A stretch of 64,000 nucleotides of DNA from Diaporthe sp. PMI_573 (GCA_021399435.1 JAJTUP010000001.1:1550001-1614000); one strand, 5' to 3'. Counted from the stretch's first letter, positions 1 to 12,806 are shown. Numbers and translations are program-made. Notes: generated from the letters alone by a model not told the origin.

Positions 1-2
1 CC

Positions 3-806
3 CGTGACGGCGCGCCGCACCTCGTCGGCGACCAGGAGGTCACGCGGCGGCCCGTCGTCGTCGGCGGGCCCATCTACCGCGGCGACTCGGAGCTCTGCGC
101 CGCGGCGGTGCACGCCGGCGTGCTGGAGGATGCCAAGGGCGGCTGCGGCGTGGTCAAGCGCATGGGCCAGACCAACTCGTTCGCCGGGACGGATATGTAC
201 GGCGTCGAGTCGCTTGCTGTCAAGACGTACTTCCCGCTGACCTTCAACTTCCCGACCACGAACGAGGAGGTCCTTGGAGCCTGCCCGGAGATCAACGACC
301 GTAGCTGGGCTTTGCCGTGGGTGACGGTTGGGCACACGATTTTGTTCTTCCAGATCACGCCTTCCGCAGGCGCCAGGGCCGTCTGGCTGGCTTCGGTCGC
401 GTCGGCACATTTGCTTCGGTGGAGGTCGGGCTCGGAGCCCACGGAGACAGCCGTGCCTATTCAGAGGGCAGTCTCGGATTCGGCCCCCATTCCAAGTATC
501 TTGGAGCCGGAGATTTATGGGCAGACTCTCGACGAATCCGTTTCCAACATCACGTTCAAGTGGGCCACACCTCCCCCTGGGGTTCAAGGGATCAGTATGT
601 TGGTGGATGACGTGGAGCGGGATCGTGTGTATTTCGCAGACGGGCATGGCAAGGACAGCTTCTTCTGGGAGAGAGGACCGCAGGCTTTCGTAGACTACAT
701 TCGGTTCGGGTATGTCAAGGATGGGGCGGTCTTGAAGTATTCTCCCGCGGGCACGTGGCTGCTCAATGATACGTGGACTGGGATCGCAGCAAAGGCTTCG
801 GCTTAG
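3..806 (+). CDS. LCCL-domain membrane protein, 3' part (5' end outside window)
   Basis: This is the C-terminal 267 residues of a protein; the frame is open from the first bases and ends with TAG. Near the start it reads an LCCL-type pattern: Y-x-G-D-S-x-L-C-A-A-A-V-H-A-G-V, then a GGCG-V segment and an SFAG-x-D-x-Y-G-V-x-S segment. In fungal LCCL proteins this domain precedes a membrane-spanning C-terminal part. Here a hydrophobic stretch (WALPWVTVGHTILFF, then AVWLASVASAHLL) follows the LCCL part and could span a membrane. The tail is hydrophilic. The cellular role of fungal LCCL proteins is not settled. No intron is needed in the visible part. The LCCL assignment is reasonably firm; the membrane topology is inference. 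Confidence 0.75.
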   Translation, partial: RDGAPHLVGDQEVTRRPVVVGGPIYRGDSELCAAAVHAGVLEDAKGGCGVVKRMGQTNSFAGTDMYGVESLAVKTYFPLTFNFPTTNEEVLGACPEINDRSWALPWVTVGHTILFFQITPSAGARAVWLASVASAHLLRWRSGSEPTETAVPIQRAVSDSAPIPSILEPEIYGQTLDESVSNITFKWATPPPGVQGISMLVDDVERDRVYFADGHGKDSFFWERGPQAFVDYIRFGYVKDGAVLKYSPAGTWLLNDTWTGIAAKASA

Positions 807-1617
807 TCGCAAGCTCCTTTTAGGTCTTGACAATTGACAGGTTTTGTGGGATCACTTATCCTGATCATTACGCAAAGCTGTTTTAGTAAGGGCTAGAAAA
901 ACCTTCTCCACGCACCTGGGTGATTTCTAGGGACTCCCCATTGCTTGCAGTCTGCTTCCAATGCCCTGTGACAGGAATCAGAGCCCTGACTCTAGCCTTC
1001 AGTTGCCACCCAAGAAAGCTCCTGCAGCTTGTTTCTTCTCCATTTGCAAATTAGTCACAGGCCCAACTTATTTTCTGCTGCTTCCCCAGGCTCAAAACCC
1101 AGGGCCCCGAAAGTCCTGACGAAAACTTGCAACTATCTTTCCTCATCTGACTGCCTTGCAACGAAACGATTGGAAACCCAGCATAGAAATCCTTCCCTTC
1201 GCAGACCTCCGCTTCTTCAACTTACTTTCTGTCAGAACGCGTGAGGGTCTGCTCAATTTGGCAGCACGATCCTTTGCGCCGCTTCGCGATTCTCCTCGCC
1301 ACACTCGTTGTCAATACAAGACTTCTTCCGCGAGACGAGCCAACGAGGTTTCTAGGCAGGTATTGTGCTCTTCCTTGATCCAGAGAAAACGTCTCCCCAA
1401 CCCCCCAAGTCTTGTGCCGCGTCAATGCAACCCTTGGAAGTTTCACCGTCTAGCTCAAGCTGACATCATTTTTAATTCAGTTACTCTTTCCCTTTTGGCT
1501 GGACAAAATAGCTCTTTCCGGCACAGGGGTCGACAAGCCCATTTTCAATTCTAGTTGATCCAACTTGAGCAACTTTGCCCTTTCTTGAAGTCTTCACAGA
1601 CAGACGGATCATCCACC
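807..1617. other. gene-free stretch upstream of the dynamin-like gene
   Basis: No supported gene. Short overlapping open frames in several phases lack family patterns. The pyrimidine-rich 3' half is probably promoter and 5' leader of the GTPase gene that starts at 1618. An in-frame TTG at 1555 extends that frame upstream, but the ATG at 1618 in an ACCATGG context is the better start. Confidence 0.5.
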
Positions 1618-3954
1618 ATGGGCAGCACCATCACCGACGGCATTAGCGCCAACTCGCCCCTTGAGGATTTGCAGACTGATGAGCAACGTCGCGTCCTCGA
1701 CACGGTCTCCAAAGTCCGAAAATGCGGACTGCAAAGCGTCCTTTCCTTGCCCCAGATTGTGGTCTGTGGGGACCAGTCCTCTGGGAAGAGCTCAGTCCTG
1801 GAGGCTTTGACGGAGATTCCATTCCCAAGGTCGGTTTACATCCCTGATCTGGTTTTAAAACGATTCTGATCAATTCTTTCGAGCAGGAACGACAACCTTT
1901 GCACTCGTTTCGCTACAGAGATATGTCTTCGCCGAGAGCCCACGAGCAGCCTGGACCTCAAAATCATCCCAGGCGAGAAGCGTCCCAAGTCGGAGCAAGA
2001 GAAACTGAAGAGCTTTTCGGAGTCCATCGAAGACCTCGGAGAGTTGCCACGCATTATGGAAAAGGCCATGGCCGTCATGGGCATCTCTGACGGCCACAGC
2101 GCCTTTGCTGAAGATACACTAAGCATTGAGATCCAGGGCCCTGACCGTCCCCAGCTTACTTTGGTGGACATTCCAGGTATCATTCAGTCCTCGACCAAGG
2201 GCGTATCTGACACCGATGTCGCCATGGTCGCAGGCATCACAGAGCGATACATCAAACAACACCGAACGATTTGTCTCGCTGTTATTTCCGCCATGAACGA
2301 CGCTGCGAACCAGCCCATCCTTCAGCAGGTTCGCAAATTTGATCCACGCGGCGAGGCAAGTTATTCACTTATCTCCGGAACCAGTTGCGACACACGTGCT
2401 AATATGAGTGCTAGCGGACCTTGGGCGTCATCACAAAGCCTGATCTCCTGAGCGCTGGCTCAGGCTCGGAATCCAAGTTCCTTGAGCTTGCTCGTAACGA
2501 GGATGTCATTTTCAATCTAGGGTGGCATGTCATCAAGAACCGGAAGTTTGAGGAGCGTGACTTCTCCATTGACGAACGGAACTTTTCGGAGAAGCTGTTC
2601 TTCGCTAACTCCAACTTCAAATCGCTTCCGAAAGATAACCTCGGGGTCAACGCTCTCCGGGTGAAGCTCAGCCAGCTGCTGTTTGAGCATGTGAAGAACG
2701 AACTTCCACGCCTACAGGAAGAACTTGAAGAAGCTCTGAAATCTGCGGAGGAAGAGATTCAGTTGCTGGGTATGCCGCGATCGACTGAGGCGGAATGCCG
2801 GGAGTTCTTTGCAAACCTGAACATGAAGTCCTTTGAGCTGTGCCGAGCCGGTGTGAGTGGCCATTACGAGGGCGAGTGGTTCAAGCAAGGCAAAATTGCC
2901 CTGAATGATTGCGGCATCCCAATCCGTCGACTGCGGGCCATCATACAGTGGGCCAACACCAAGTTTGCTGATGAGTTTCGACTGAGGGGACACAAGTACA
3001 ATATTTGCTTGAACAAGTCCAAGGTTGCGCAGACCAAGAATTCGAAACTGCTCTCCAAGCAAGATGCCCTCGGCTGGGTCAAGAAGGTTCTCCAGCGTGC
3101 TCGAGGCACTGAACTGCTGGGAACGTTTAATCCCAACATGGTGGCAGAGCTATTTTGGGAGCAGTCGGAGGGTTGGGGAACGCTCGCAGCAAGTCACATA
3201 GAGGATATCGCCCAAATGTGCGAGCAATTTGTTTCAGCCATTTTGACTTCCATCACCCCAATCAACATCAAGAATCGTGTTTGGTAAGAAATAACCCATT
3301 GCACACCTTTCTCTAGTCACTGACCTTGGGTGCGAAGGTCCTCACTGGTTGCCCCAGCTCTACAGCAGCGCTCGCAAAACGCCTTTCAGGAGCTCGGCAG
3401 GCTTTTGGCCGATGCCAGGGACTTTCCCATCAACTACAACCACTACTACACGGACACAGTCCACATGAAGAGACAGCACCGGATTCTGGAGCAGCTGGGG
3501 GGGTTCACTCCCGAAGAAGTCTCTCCTCATGAGTGGCAGAACACGTCCCCTCAGGAGGTCATCGAAAGTGCTGTCAAGAGTTGGGGCAACTGCACCACAG
3601 CAGACATGGAGGAATTCAGCTGTGAGGAAGCTCTGGACTGCCTAATTGCCATCTATGAGGTATCAATCATCATGAATTCCTTCCCACTTTATTATATTTT
3701 ATTGATGAGCTTTCCAACAGGTCCAGCAGAAAACCTTCATCGCCAACATAACCACTCAGGTCATTGAGCGACATATCGTCCGCGGTCTGCACAACATCTT
3801 CTCGCCCATGGCAATTCTCAACATTCCGAACTCGAAGATTGAGAGCATGGTTGCTGAGCCCCCAGTCGCGAAGCGGAAGAGGGACTACTGGACTGACCAG
3901 ACCGAGAAGTTGCGACAAGGCAAGAAGATCTTCCGCGGTATCAGTCAGGGTTGA
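1618..3954 (+). CDS. dynamin-like / Mx-type GTPase
   Basis: This large GTPase probably acts in membrane remodelling, hydrolysing GTP as it assembles on membranes. Five exons (1618-1829, 1887-2355, 2415-3283, 3338-3659, 3721-3954) give 701 residues, the usual size of fungal dynamin/Mx-like proteins. G1 is GDQSSGKSS, G3 is in LVDIPG and G4 is TKPD. The middle and C-terminal stalk/GED-like parts include INYNHYYTD and an ALDCLIAIYEVQQKTFI helix. Four introns are 54-61 bases. The second uses a GC donor (gcaagt) and fits exactly between RGE and RTLGVITKPD. The start at 1618 has a good context (ACCATGG) and begins the conserved region. No PH or proline-rich domain is seen, so it is closer to the Mx-like fungal subgroup than to classical dynamin. 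The cellular membrane it acts on is unknown. Confidence 0.9.
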
Positions 3955-5580
3955 ACGCATGAACGGTCGGCAGGAATTCCTGGGTGAAGTTCTTCCTAGT
4001 TCATTTGTTTCATTTCAATATTGGAACGCGATGGAATGGATAGGTATGCATCGTACGGCTTAATTTTGGGTGGGTGCACTGGAGTGCGCACGTGGATCTA
4101 AGTGCTTGGCATATTGCCCACCCGCAGGCGAGACAACGACGTATACGCATCTTCATCATGATGACGGCTTAAAGAGCCTCTTATAATTGAAGACTTGATA
4201 GGCCGACCCCTCAATAGCAGACAACCTTTCAAGCCCGTTGACTGGCATCAAGGAATACAAGCATGCGCCATTGAAAACCACATCAACTTGGCACCTACCC
4301 GAGTGGGTGCACGAAAGCGGAAGCCACCCACAGGTATCTCATCAAATTGATCCTTATTTCCTAGACTGCCGCATCCCATCCATCCTCTTCCACACGGCAA
4401 CCCCCATAGATAAGTATCTAGTGTACTCCTTGCATCATAGGGTCTGAAGAGAACGCTGGTGGCCCAAAGTCCCTGCGAAAGAACGGGTATCTCGATCTTC
4501 CCGAAATTTTCATTGGCCCAGGTAATAAAGTGAGCATGTGTGGGATCCATGGGAAACGAGAATCCGGTCAAGAATTCCCTGGCCATGGGCCTCGGCTCCG
4601 AAAACCCGCAAGACAAGCGGACCAAGACACCCCTGAGTCTCGTGTAACCCCTTCGGTAGGGGTGTTCTTGTGGCGGTGCTACCGGTGCGACATTATTGAC
4701 TTGGATCCTCAGAAAGACCAAACGCCATCAAGACGATACCTCGCGTACACCGAATCTGCATTGGTAGAAGGATGGTCCAGACTTGGCCGCAGGCGCGGTT
4801 CAAGTGTGACAAGGCTTCTTCTCCTAAGAATCTCGATGATGATCAGGCCCTTAAAGCTCTAGTCAATTTGAGCAATCAGAATTCGGGATGTGTGACAGTG
4901 AGATTCTCACATGCACACGGCGTGGTCGTGACCCCGGATGTCTTGCACCGAAACGATAGCATGTACACGTCACTGCAGGTCCCAGCAAGCCTCTCCCCGT
5001 CAAATTCCAGGCTTGGGCTGAATGTACCATCATCAATATGTCACTATTCATGGCCGTGACCGAAGGCCGTATTTTACTTGTTTTACCAAGTCAAGTGCAA
5101 TGCATGAGATCAATGAAGACTAGGAGTGCATGTTTAATGTCAAGACTGATCCGGTAAGTAGGATCATATTGGTGCCAATTGTTCCGGCGCCACGAAACGT
5201 CAGGTCGGCCCGCTTGATCCCAAAAGGGCAGAAAAAAGAAAAGACCGGCTTAATGATGCCTCGAGAAAGACGTCCGTACTCTACTTTGGACGTCTGGCAC
5301 CTGCATTCTGTCTACGTGGCCGCATCAGTCAATGTCCCATGATACATCTAAATGATTTGTGATGGTTCAGCCGCCTGTGTAACGCGAGCTCGAGCTGACA
5401 TCTGTCTCAAGTACGACAGGTAGAACACCGAGAACAAACACCGCTTGCCCAAGCACTAATAGCCATTGAAAAAGGTTGCCCGAGACCACAATGCTTATCA
5501 GTTGATTCAATTCCCGACTTGTAGCGGGTCAACCCTCATATGTCACTTAGTTGAATCAAAACCGCTTGGACAGGTCCTCG
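3955..5580. other. gene-free stretch of 1.6 kb
   Basis: I see no gene here. Open frames are short, overlap on both strands and carry no recognisable motif. The last few hundred bases are presumably the promoter of the CorA-like gene. Confidence 0.5.
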
Positions 5581-8500
5581 ATGTCGGTGGAATTTGCAGA
5601 TCTTCTCTTTCGCATGGAAGACCACGATATCATCCCAACGTGTCTTAGTGCCGAGCGTCACAGGCCACGAGACTTTCTTCTTCACTATCTGGGATGCGAA
5701 CAATTCTTCCAACGAGAAGAATACCTGGACTCACTCAGCCCCGAGCAGGCGAAGCAGGTCGAGACAAAACTGCAACGGATCTCATATCTCCGTTCCGTGC
5801 TCGAGAATGACCCGGGCGAAGGCCGGCAGCTGGTCCAAAACCTTAGCAGCAGCTTGGACAGCTGGAGAAAGACCAAAGACTTCCAAGAAGGAATTGGCAG
5901 GGTCAGGGAGCTGCGGAATATGCATTTTGCGAAAAACCATAAATCGCAAAGAGTAGTCGGAGCATCTGGACGCTACCGAGAATACAACCCCGATGTTGAC
6001 ACCAACGCGTACCTCATTCGATTCAAAGATGGGAGATTGGTTCGCGAGATTGCGGATGACAGATTTCATGAGCAATTTCCGTGCTACAGGGTTTCATTGA
6101 ACGACCTCATATACGGGAATGAGGCAGACAGCGCATTGACTCCGCCGAAGGGAACAATCAACCATTTTCATTTTCCTGCGAACATTATGCTTGTAAGTAG
6201 CGCAACTCAACGTGATGGGGCAGCCAAGGTATTTGAGGACTCGTATTGACCATTCGCAGTGGGCTGAAGTATGTGATCCATATTCGAGCGCGGAGTAACC
6301 GAGGCATCATTAGCCTGGTGGCAAGGACGCTGACATGTCATCGACAGCTAGCTATCAAAAAGTACTTCAAGCACAAGCCCAGTCCCGAATCCATCCAGTC
6401 CGATACCACCAATCGGAATGGAGTCTCGGTCGGTGATTTGAACAAGGGGACTCCTTTAGATCAGGGGCTCCTAGCACCAAAGTATTGGAAGAGCCAGCAG
6501 CAGTCAACCTCAGTAACGGGAAAGTACCTTGGGCCAATGTGCGAGGTAATCCCTGGACCCACAGGTTTGGATACATGTTCCGAAGAAGTAGAATGTGGAA
6601 GCGCTGGAAGATACTGATATTTACCGTCACAGGGGAGAATCAGGACAGTATTGCCTTGTTTGTAAGACAGCCTTCTCTGGTGATCCGCAGATCTTGGAAG
6701 CTAAAGTCAGGCCACAGATGCCATATCCCCATTGGGACACGGCCCGTCACCAGGCCAAGATCTCGGATGCAGTCCAGAAGGAGGAAGAAAAATATAAAAG
6801 AGACAAGATCCTGAACGAGCAGAGGTTAAGGGGAATGCGAAGGGTGAGACAGAGAGGACTGCAGCTCCTTAACGCCCAGAGTCGCCAGCCCGGCTCGGAA
6901 TTCCGCCTTGAGAACCGCGACCTGGAAAAGCCCCGAGCAGTTTCTCAGAGGACGCCTAAAAGAACAGCTACGAGTGCATTCGCAAGTATCATGAAGCGGC
7001 AAGGCCGGTTCCGCAGACTTCCCCTGTGGTCGGTGTTCAGCACGGATGGGAGCAGTAGGGTTATGGCTGGCACGGAAATCGGCCAGGTGCTGTTCGATGC
7101 TGCCGCGCTTTACGAGGCTATGTCAACGCACAGGGAGAAGTGCCTAATCAGAAAGTACCTCCACGCTGATCCGCCCCTGCACCCGCGCCGAACCCTCGAG
7201 CAGACTAACGAGTGGACGCTGAGCTTGTCTTGGCACGCAAGTGCTAGGGACCAAGTTGTTCACCGCGCAACTAGGCCCAAGCAGCTGGACTTCCACTCGG
7301 TCGACCCGTCTACGAAGGAATGGAGAGACAGGATCCGTAAGTTGCCCCGTGTGATGATGATTGACCAGCTCTGGATGTGGATCCTCGACGACCAGACTAT
7401 ATTCACCTGCTTCCCGGACTATGGGGACCTCAGCCATCATAATCATCTTCCAGGAATACACAGCCGGATCCGGGATGCCGTTCTGAAGTGTGGTAGGGGC
7501 ACCGTTCGCACGGTGTCTGATTTGGCGTTCATCATCCTTGGTGAAGTGCAAACATCCAAAGCCAGCATGGGCGGGATCAAGGTATGCCTCCATTTCTCAT
7601 CAAAGAACCCGAGACGTAGATTGAGATATTGATGTACTGAAATTACCCCAGCCGCAAGATGGTACGCTCCTTGTCATGCAGCTTTTCAGGCAAGCGATTC
7701 GTGATGTGGTATGTGACCTAACTGTAATGTCAATTCAAGCTCCTTCGGCTGACACGTGCCTGATTTAGGCCACCAAGCATTCCTTTGGCGCCGAACAATA
7801 CTGGGAATGGGCGAGAATCTTCTCCAGACTGGCTCACACCGACGTCGACAACGGCTTGAGTGACCTGATCGTACCGTTCCTTGACATTGGAAAAGAAGGC
7901 GAGCTGCAAGGTCAGATAAAAAGCGTGCTCAGGGATCTCCAGATCATGCTCCACATCACCAAGGAGCAGCTAGAGGTGTTCCAAAAGTTCGATAGATGCA
8001 TGCAGCAGTCCTCCCGAGGCAAGACCACCGCCAACATGGAGCCACTACTCGCTGAGCTACGCAATTGTATACAGGACTTGGAAGACATGGGCCGGAGCGC
8101 GGATGGAATCTCAACCAGCGTGGGTGTACTTCCAATTGCGTCCGTCTCACGATTCTCTACCGAGGTTAGCTAACAAATCAGTTGGACTACCTTATCTCAC
8201 TGAAACAGCAGCAAGTTACCGTCGTGCAAGCATGGCAGTCCATGAAGGAAGGTGAAGACACCCGCAAACAAAATGTCACACTCCTTGTCTTCACCGTGGT
8301 GACTGTTATCTTCGTAAGTGAACAGTCCAGTACAGCGCCGGCAGCCACAATTTGCCTTGATTGACGTTAAAGTATCTTTCAGTTGCCAATGTCGTTCATA
8401 TCCAGTGTTTTTGGAATGAACAACAAGGAGATTGTGGGAAGAGATTCCCCAATGACATTAGCTGATCAATTCAAATGGATGAGTACGAGAAAAATGACTC

Positions 8501-8946
8501 CCATCTTTCCCCCAACCTCACTGACAAGAAAAGTGCCGATTTCCCTCGGCATCGTGGCAGTGACCTACTACCTAGCCTTCGGAAACCCCTGGAGGGTGTC
8601 GCGCGACATCTTCCGCTGGGTCTACATGAAGTGCGGGATGTACCAGATCTTTGCCCCGCGAGATCTCACTCTCTCGGCCCTGAGGGCCAAGTACAGGGAC
8701 CGGTACAGGAGGAAGGAGGCAGAGCAGGCCTGGGAGCGCCGCCGCTCTGAGCAGATGGCCAAAGACAACCAGGAGAGGAGGGAGGCGCTGAGGCGCCCGG
8801 CAGTGGTGGCTCCGCAGCCGTCTGACACCGTGTCTCCTGACACACCGATCATGACGCCCGGCATATATGATGAGCCGAGCACGGGGATGTTTGCCGTGTA
8901 CCAAGAAATGACGACATTCCCATCGAAAGTGAGGATACCGAATTAG
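5581..8946 (+). CDS. CorA-like Mg2+ transporter-domain protein
   Basis: A membrane protein of the fungal CorA-like superfamily, possibly a divalent-cation channel. Nine exons are fitted: 5581-6192, 6260-6268, 6348-6545, 6592-7581, 7652-7708, 7769-8119, 8182-8313, 8383-8946 (eight blocks fitted; the 46-base intron at 6546-6591 is the least sure), giving about 970 residues. The C-terminal end has the CorA signature: a transmembrane helix around NVTLLVFTVVTVIF, then SFISSVFGMN (the GMN motif), then a second helix VPISLGIVAVTYYLAF. Before these lies a long helical region. The N-terminal part has HFHFPAN-IMLWAE, a pattern shared by the family. The WAE residues come from a 9-base exon. The tail is rich in charged R/E/K residues. 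Many such fungal proteins have no proven transport activity, so the substrate is unknown. The upstream TTG at 5551 is rejected in favour of the ATG. Confidence 0.82.
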
Positions 8947-10248
8947 TGTCTAACTGGCCGGATGGCTGGCGACAGGGCCGGGTAATTATTCTGTAGCAGC
9001 GAGCGAGGACAAGTACCAGCATAGACTTGAGAGAGGAGCTGGCTACAAAGAGAGATGATGGAATGCAGTGAAGCACCCCGGATTTAATATCCGGGTATCT
9101 TAGATCAAGAAGAATTCTGTGCCGGAACCCGTTTACAGTGTTAGTTCTTCCTGTCGGATTTAGATTTGGCCCCGGCAGGGCTTGTTTAAGGTTGAGATCT
9201 GGGTTATAACATCTGCAGCATCCATGCAACATGCTGCTATTCTTAGAACCGCATTGTGGTAGGCCCACTCTGAAATGTGCGTCTCCCACGCCAACCAATG
9301 CATACCTGTCAAAGTCGTCTGATAGTGTCGCACTACATCTTCAGCCACAACGTCACATGTGTAATTGATGTGTGTGTGCCTTGAGGTTGACAGACATTCA
9401 TAAATGGTCATCAGTCTCTATTCAAACAACTCGGTAGTCATGCAAGTTCGATGACCCTGTTCTAGACTGGAAGAAAAAGGCTCTCAACACCCACACGGTG
9501 AATGTCAGTGTTAACAAATGTGCATAATTTGATCGATAAACACGAGAGTGAGGCGGGTAGCCATGACTCACCACGTGGTTATCAATGTGGATGGTTTTGT
9601 TTCAATTTGGCGATCTCCAATGTATCTAGTCAGGCACACAAGGGATGGGACGCTGCAAGGTACGTAACCAGAATGAATGGTCACAATGAAAGTTCGGAAC
9701 CCCATTGATTCGCGCGACTCCTCCAGCACCGCGACGAAATACCCCGAGAGCATTGCTTTGGTAAGTGGGGTTATCGCTGCTGACAATCCACGGTTGACGG
9801 ATGCCGGAGAGACCGGCCCATGCGCGCGTGAGGCTGTCATCAATGCTTCCCCGCAAAAGTAGTAGTGTAATTTAGATGAGCCCAAAGTCAAAAGGAGGAT
9901 GTGGTCCCGAGCCAATGCTCCGCCACCACAGACAGCTGGGCATGGCCCACACCCACCACGGGCCATTATTTAGTATGAGGATAGGACGCTCACCTGACAG
10001 CTCAATTGAACAGGGGCGTTGCGTTCGTTTCCACCAGACCACTACCGAAGGACGCTTCCCATTCGTTTGAGGCCAACGTTGTTGCATTCTCCCCTTCGCT
10101 AGCCGCCTAACCTGTCCCCATCTGACAAGGGGCTCGGAGCCGGCTTCCCCAGATTTTTAGGGCAGCATTTGTATAAGACAGCAAGTGCTTGTACAATCCG
10201 ATCCCGGTAAAGATCGCTCAACCACTGCCTTTCACATCCAAAATCACC
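8947..10248. other. gene-free stretch of 1.3 kb
   Basis: No supported gene. It separates the CorA-like gene from the galactanase gene and must include the latter's promoter. Confidence 0.5.
10172..10178 (+). promoter_or_regulatory. TATA-like box of the galactanase gene
   Basis: The sequence TATAAGA lies about 70 bases before the ATG at 10249, a normal spacing for a fungal TATA element. No transcript data. Confidence 0.4.
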
Positions 10249-11899
10249 ATGCACAAGGGGCTACTCATTGCCGCCGTATTGAGCGGTCTTGCGGGTGCAG
10301 ACGAGACATGGACCATCAACGCCAGCTCCAACTGGGGAACATGGGAAGGTTGGGGCGTGTCTTTGGCCTGGTGGGCAAAGGCCTTTGGCAACCGTGATGA
10401 CTTGGCCGACATGTTTTTCAGCCTGGACAACACGACCTTCAGCTCGAAAAGCGTGCCCGGGCTGGGGTTCAACATTGCCCGGTATAATGCTGGAGCTTGC
10501 AGCAGCAACACATACAACGGTACCAAAATGGTTGTGCCATCCACTATGAAGAAATCTCGTCAAATTGACGGGTTTTGGTGGGATTGGTCGTCCAAGGACC
10601 CAACCGCATCTAACTGGGTAAGAAGTTCCTCGTCGATTCATTTTTCTTTTCCCCAATTTTGGTTTCCTGTGTGACGGAGTGCCTGAACCCGAATGTCAAG
10701 AAGTGGTCTTCAGATGACCAGAGCAGGAGGGTGTTCAGCATCTGCCTCACAAGGAAACTCTGGTAGACATGGAAGTCAGGAATTGCGTCGTCGAACCATT
10801 GCTGACATGGACAACTGCGCAGCACTGGGACGTCGATGCCAACCAGAGGACTGCTCTGGCCAAGGCCAAGGCCAATGGGGCCAACCGCTTCGAGCTTTTC
10901 AGCAACGCACCCATGTGGTGGATGCTGTACAACAAGAACCCTGCTGGAAGTGACGATGGATCCTCCGACAATCTTCAGACCTGGAACCAGCAGGACCACG
11001 CGCTCTACCTCGCCCAGGTTGCCGCACGAGCAAAGAGCAGCTGGGGCATCAACTTCGAGAGCGTCGAGCCGTTCAACGAGCCCATCTCGACCTGGTGGAA
11101 TGGCAAGACAGGCACCCAAGAGGGCTGCCACTTCAGCGTCTCGGCCCAGGCCAGCGTCATCCCCCTGATGCGCTCGCAACTCGACGCCGTCGGCCTAACA
11201 TCCGCATTGGTGGCCGCATCAGACGAGAACAGCTACGACGGCGCCGTCTCGACGTTCAAGGGTCTCGGCTCGGCAGCGGTCGGGAAGATGGGCCGCGTCA
11301 ACGTCCACGGCTACCAAAAGGGCAGCGGCGACCGCAGCGGCCTGTACACGCTGGCCACGAACGCGGGCAAGAAGATCTGGAACAGCGAGTATGGCGAGAA
11401 CGACGCCACGGGCAGCCAGCTGGTCTCAAACCTCATCCTCGACTTCCGCTGGCTCCACCCCACCGCGTGGATCTACTGGCAGGCGATCGACGGCGGAGGA
11501 TGGGGTCTCGTCAACGGTGACAACGACGCTGTGACGCTCAGCAATGTGGAACAGAAGTACTATGCTCTGGCGCAGTTCAGCCGCCACATCCGCGACGGTA
11601 TGCGCATTCTCGACGGTGGCTCCGACCATGTCGTCGCGGCTTATGATGCCGCCAAGTCGAAGCTCATCATCGTGGCGGTGAACTGGGGCTCCGCGCAATA
11701 CATTAACTTCGACCTGTCTAAATTCTCTACTCCCGGAACTGACGGACAGACCATCCCGAGGTGGTCGACTGTGGTTGCCAGCGGTGGTGCGCAGTACGTC
11801 TCTGCTCCGGCTGATACTAAACAGAGCGGCACTAAGTTCTGGTCGTACTTCAATACCAACCAGGTTCAGACGTTCGAGATTTCAAACGTCAAGATCTGA
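10249..11899 (+). CDS. secreted endo-beta-1,6-galactanase, GH30 family
   Basis: A secreted glycoside hydrolase expected to cut beta-1,6-galactan side chains of plant arabinogalactan proteins. Two exons (10249-10617 and 10823-11899) give 481 residues, close to the Trichoderma endo-beta-1,6-galactanase. The N-terminus is a short signal peptide (MHKGLLIAAVLSGLAGA). Then come the family patterns W-G-V-S-L-A-W-W-A-K-A-F-G, ELFSNAPMWWM, the acid/base region EPFNEP (Glu about 209) and the nucleophile region WNSEYGEND (Glu about 312). IYWQAIDGGGWGLV and a C-terminal beta domain follow. The single intron is 205 bases, long for this window, and joins ASNW to HWDVDANQR. All catalytic residues seem present, so it is probably active. 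It lies just upstream of the terpenoid block, in the same orientation as the SDR. Confidence 0.92.
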
Positions 11900-12806
11900 G
11901 GGGTCGTTTTGTTTGGGCACCACCCAGCCCCAATGCTTTCATGTATATATTAGTATCCGAGTGTGTTGATAGCTCTCCTCGGTACGGAAAAGTTGAAACA
12001 ATGCCAGCAAATGCAGAGCCATCTAGAAGCCTTCGTAAAGGATGAGATAAAGTCATCTGTGTGTGTTCAAACTGTACGAATACAGTGCAACGACTTGTCG
12101 CTGACTCATTTCGGTAATGCATCTTCAAGATTTTCGAGATATCTCGTTCATGTCCTGGACATGCGTGCTAGGACCCATACGATGGCCATGGAGCCCGCGG
12201 GCGCCGTGAGCAGTCTCATGGCAATCGTCGAATGGCTCATGCAACGTTCCGGCCGCAGCATCCACTGCAGCAGCCGTCTGTGGCTTTCTCTTCCTCCTTC
12301 GTCAATTCCCTAGAATAATATCTGACGAAAGCAGTGAAATGTAATCTGCGAGTGCAGTCTAGATGCATATTAGGAATTATTTATACCAAACTTTTGGAAA
12401 CGAAACTGAAGTTTTTCTTACCCTTTTACCCAAACCCTTCTTTTCTTATTTCACTATTCATTGGACTTCATGATTATATGAATTCTCAACCTTTGCAGGC
12501 TTATGTAGTCTATGAAGCTTCAGTTGTTAATAAATCGTTGCTCTCCAGCATAAACATAAAGTCAAATTAGGGTGGCCAGTAGCACAAAGCAGGAAGATGG
12601 TTGTTCAAGTGCGATAACTAATCGATACCCATTTAAGCTTTCTATCCCTGTCTTCACCGTAATGCATACATATAAAAGACCGTGCCCGTGGCTGATCTCA
12701 GTGCAGGACAGAAGCTCCCCGCTTGTGGCCGACAGGCGGCTTTTCTTTCATAATTCGGTACACCCAAGTATTCTTGTTCTGTTCGTCATTATTACAAGCG
12801 ATCATC
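11900..12806. other. gene-free stretch
   Basis: No supported gene. Part is AT-rich (about 12330-12570). It contains the promoter of the SDR gene, with a TATA-like box. Confidence 0.5.
12671..12678 (+). promoter_or_regulatory. TATA box of the SDR gene
   Basis: TATAAAAG is a strong TATA consensus, about 130 bases before the ATG at 12807. Confidence 0.45.

Noticed and set aside
1555..1617. Upstream extension of the dynamin-like protein from a TTG
   Set aside because: Not an ATG; the ATG at 1618 has a better context and starts the conserved region.
7144..7593. 149-codon minus-strand frame inside the CorA-like gene
   Set aside because: Shadow of the main exon.
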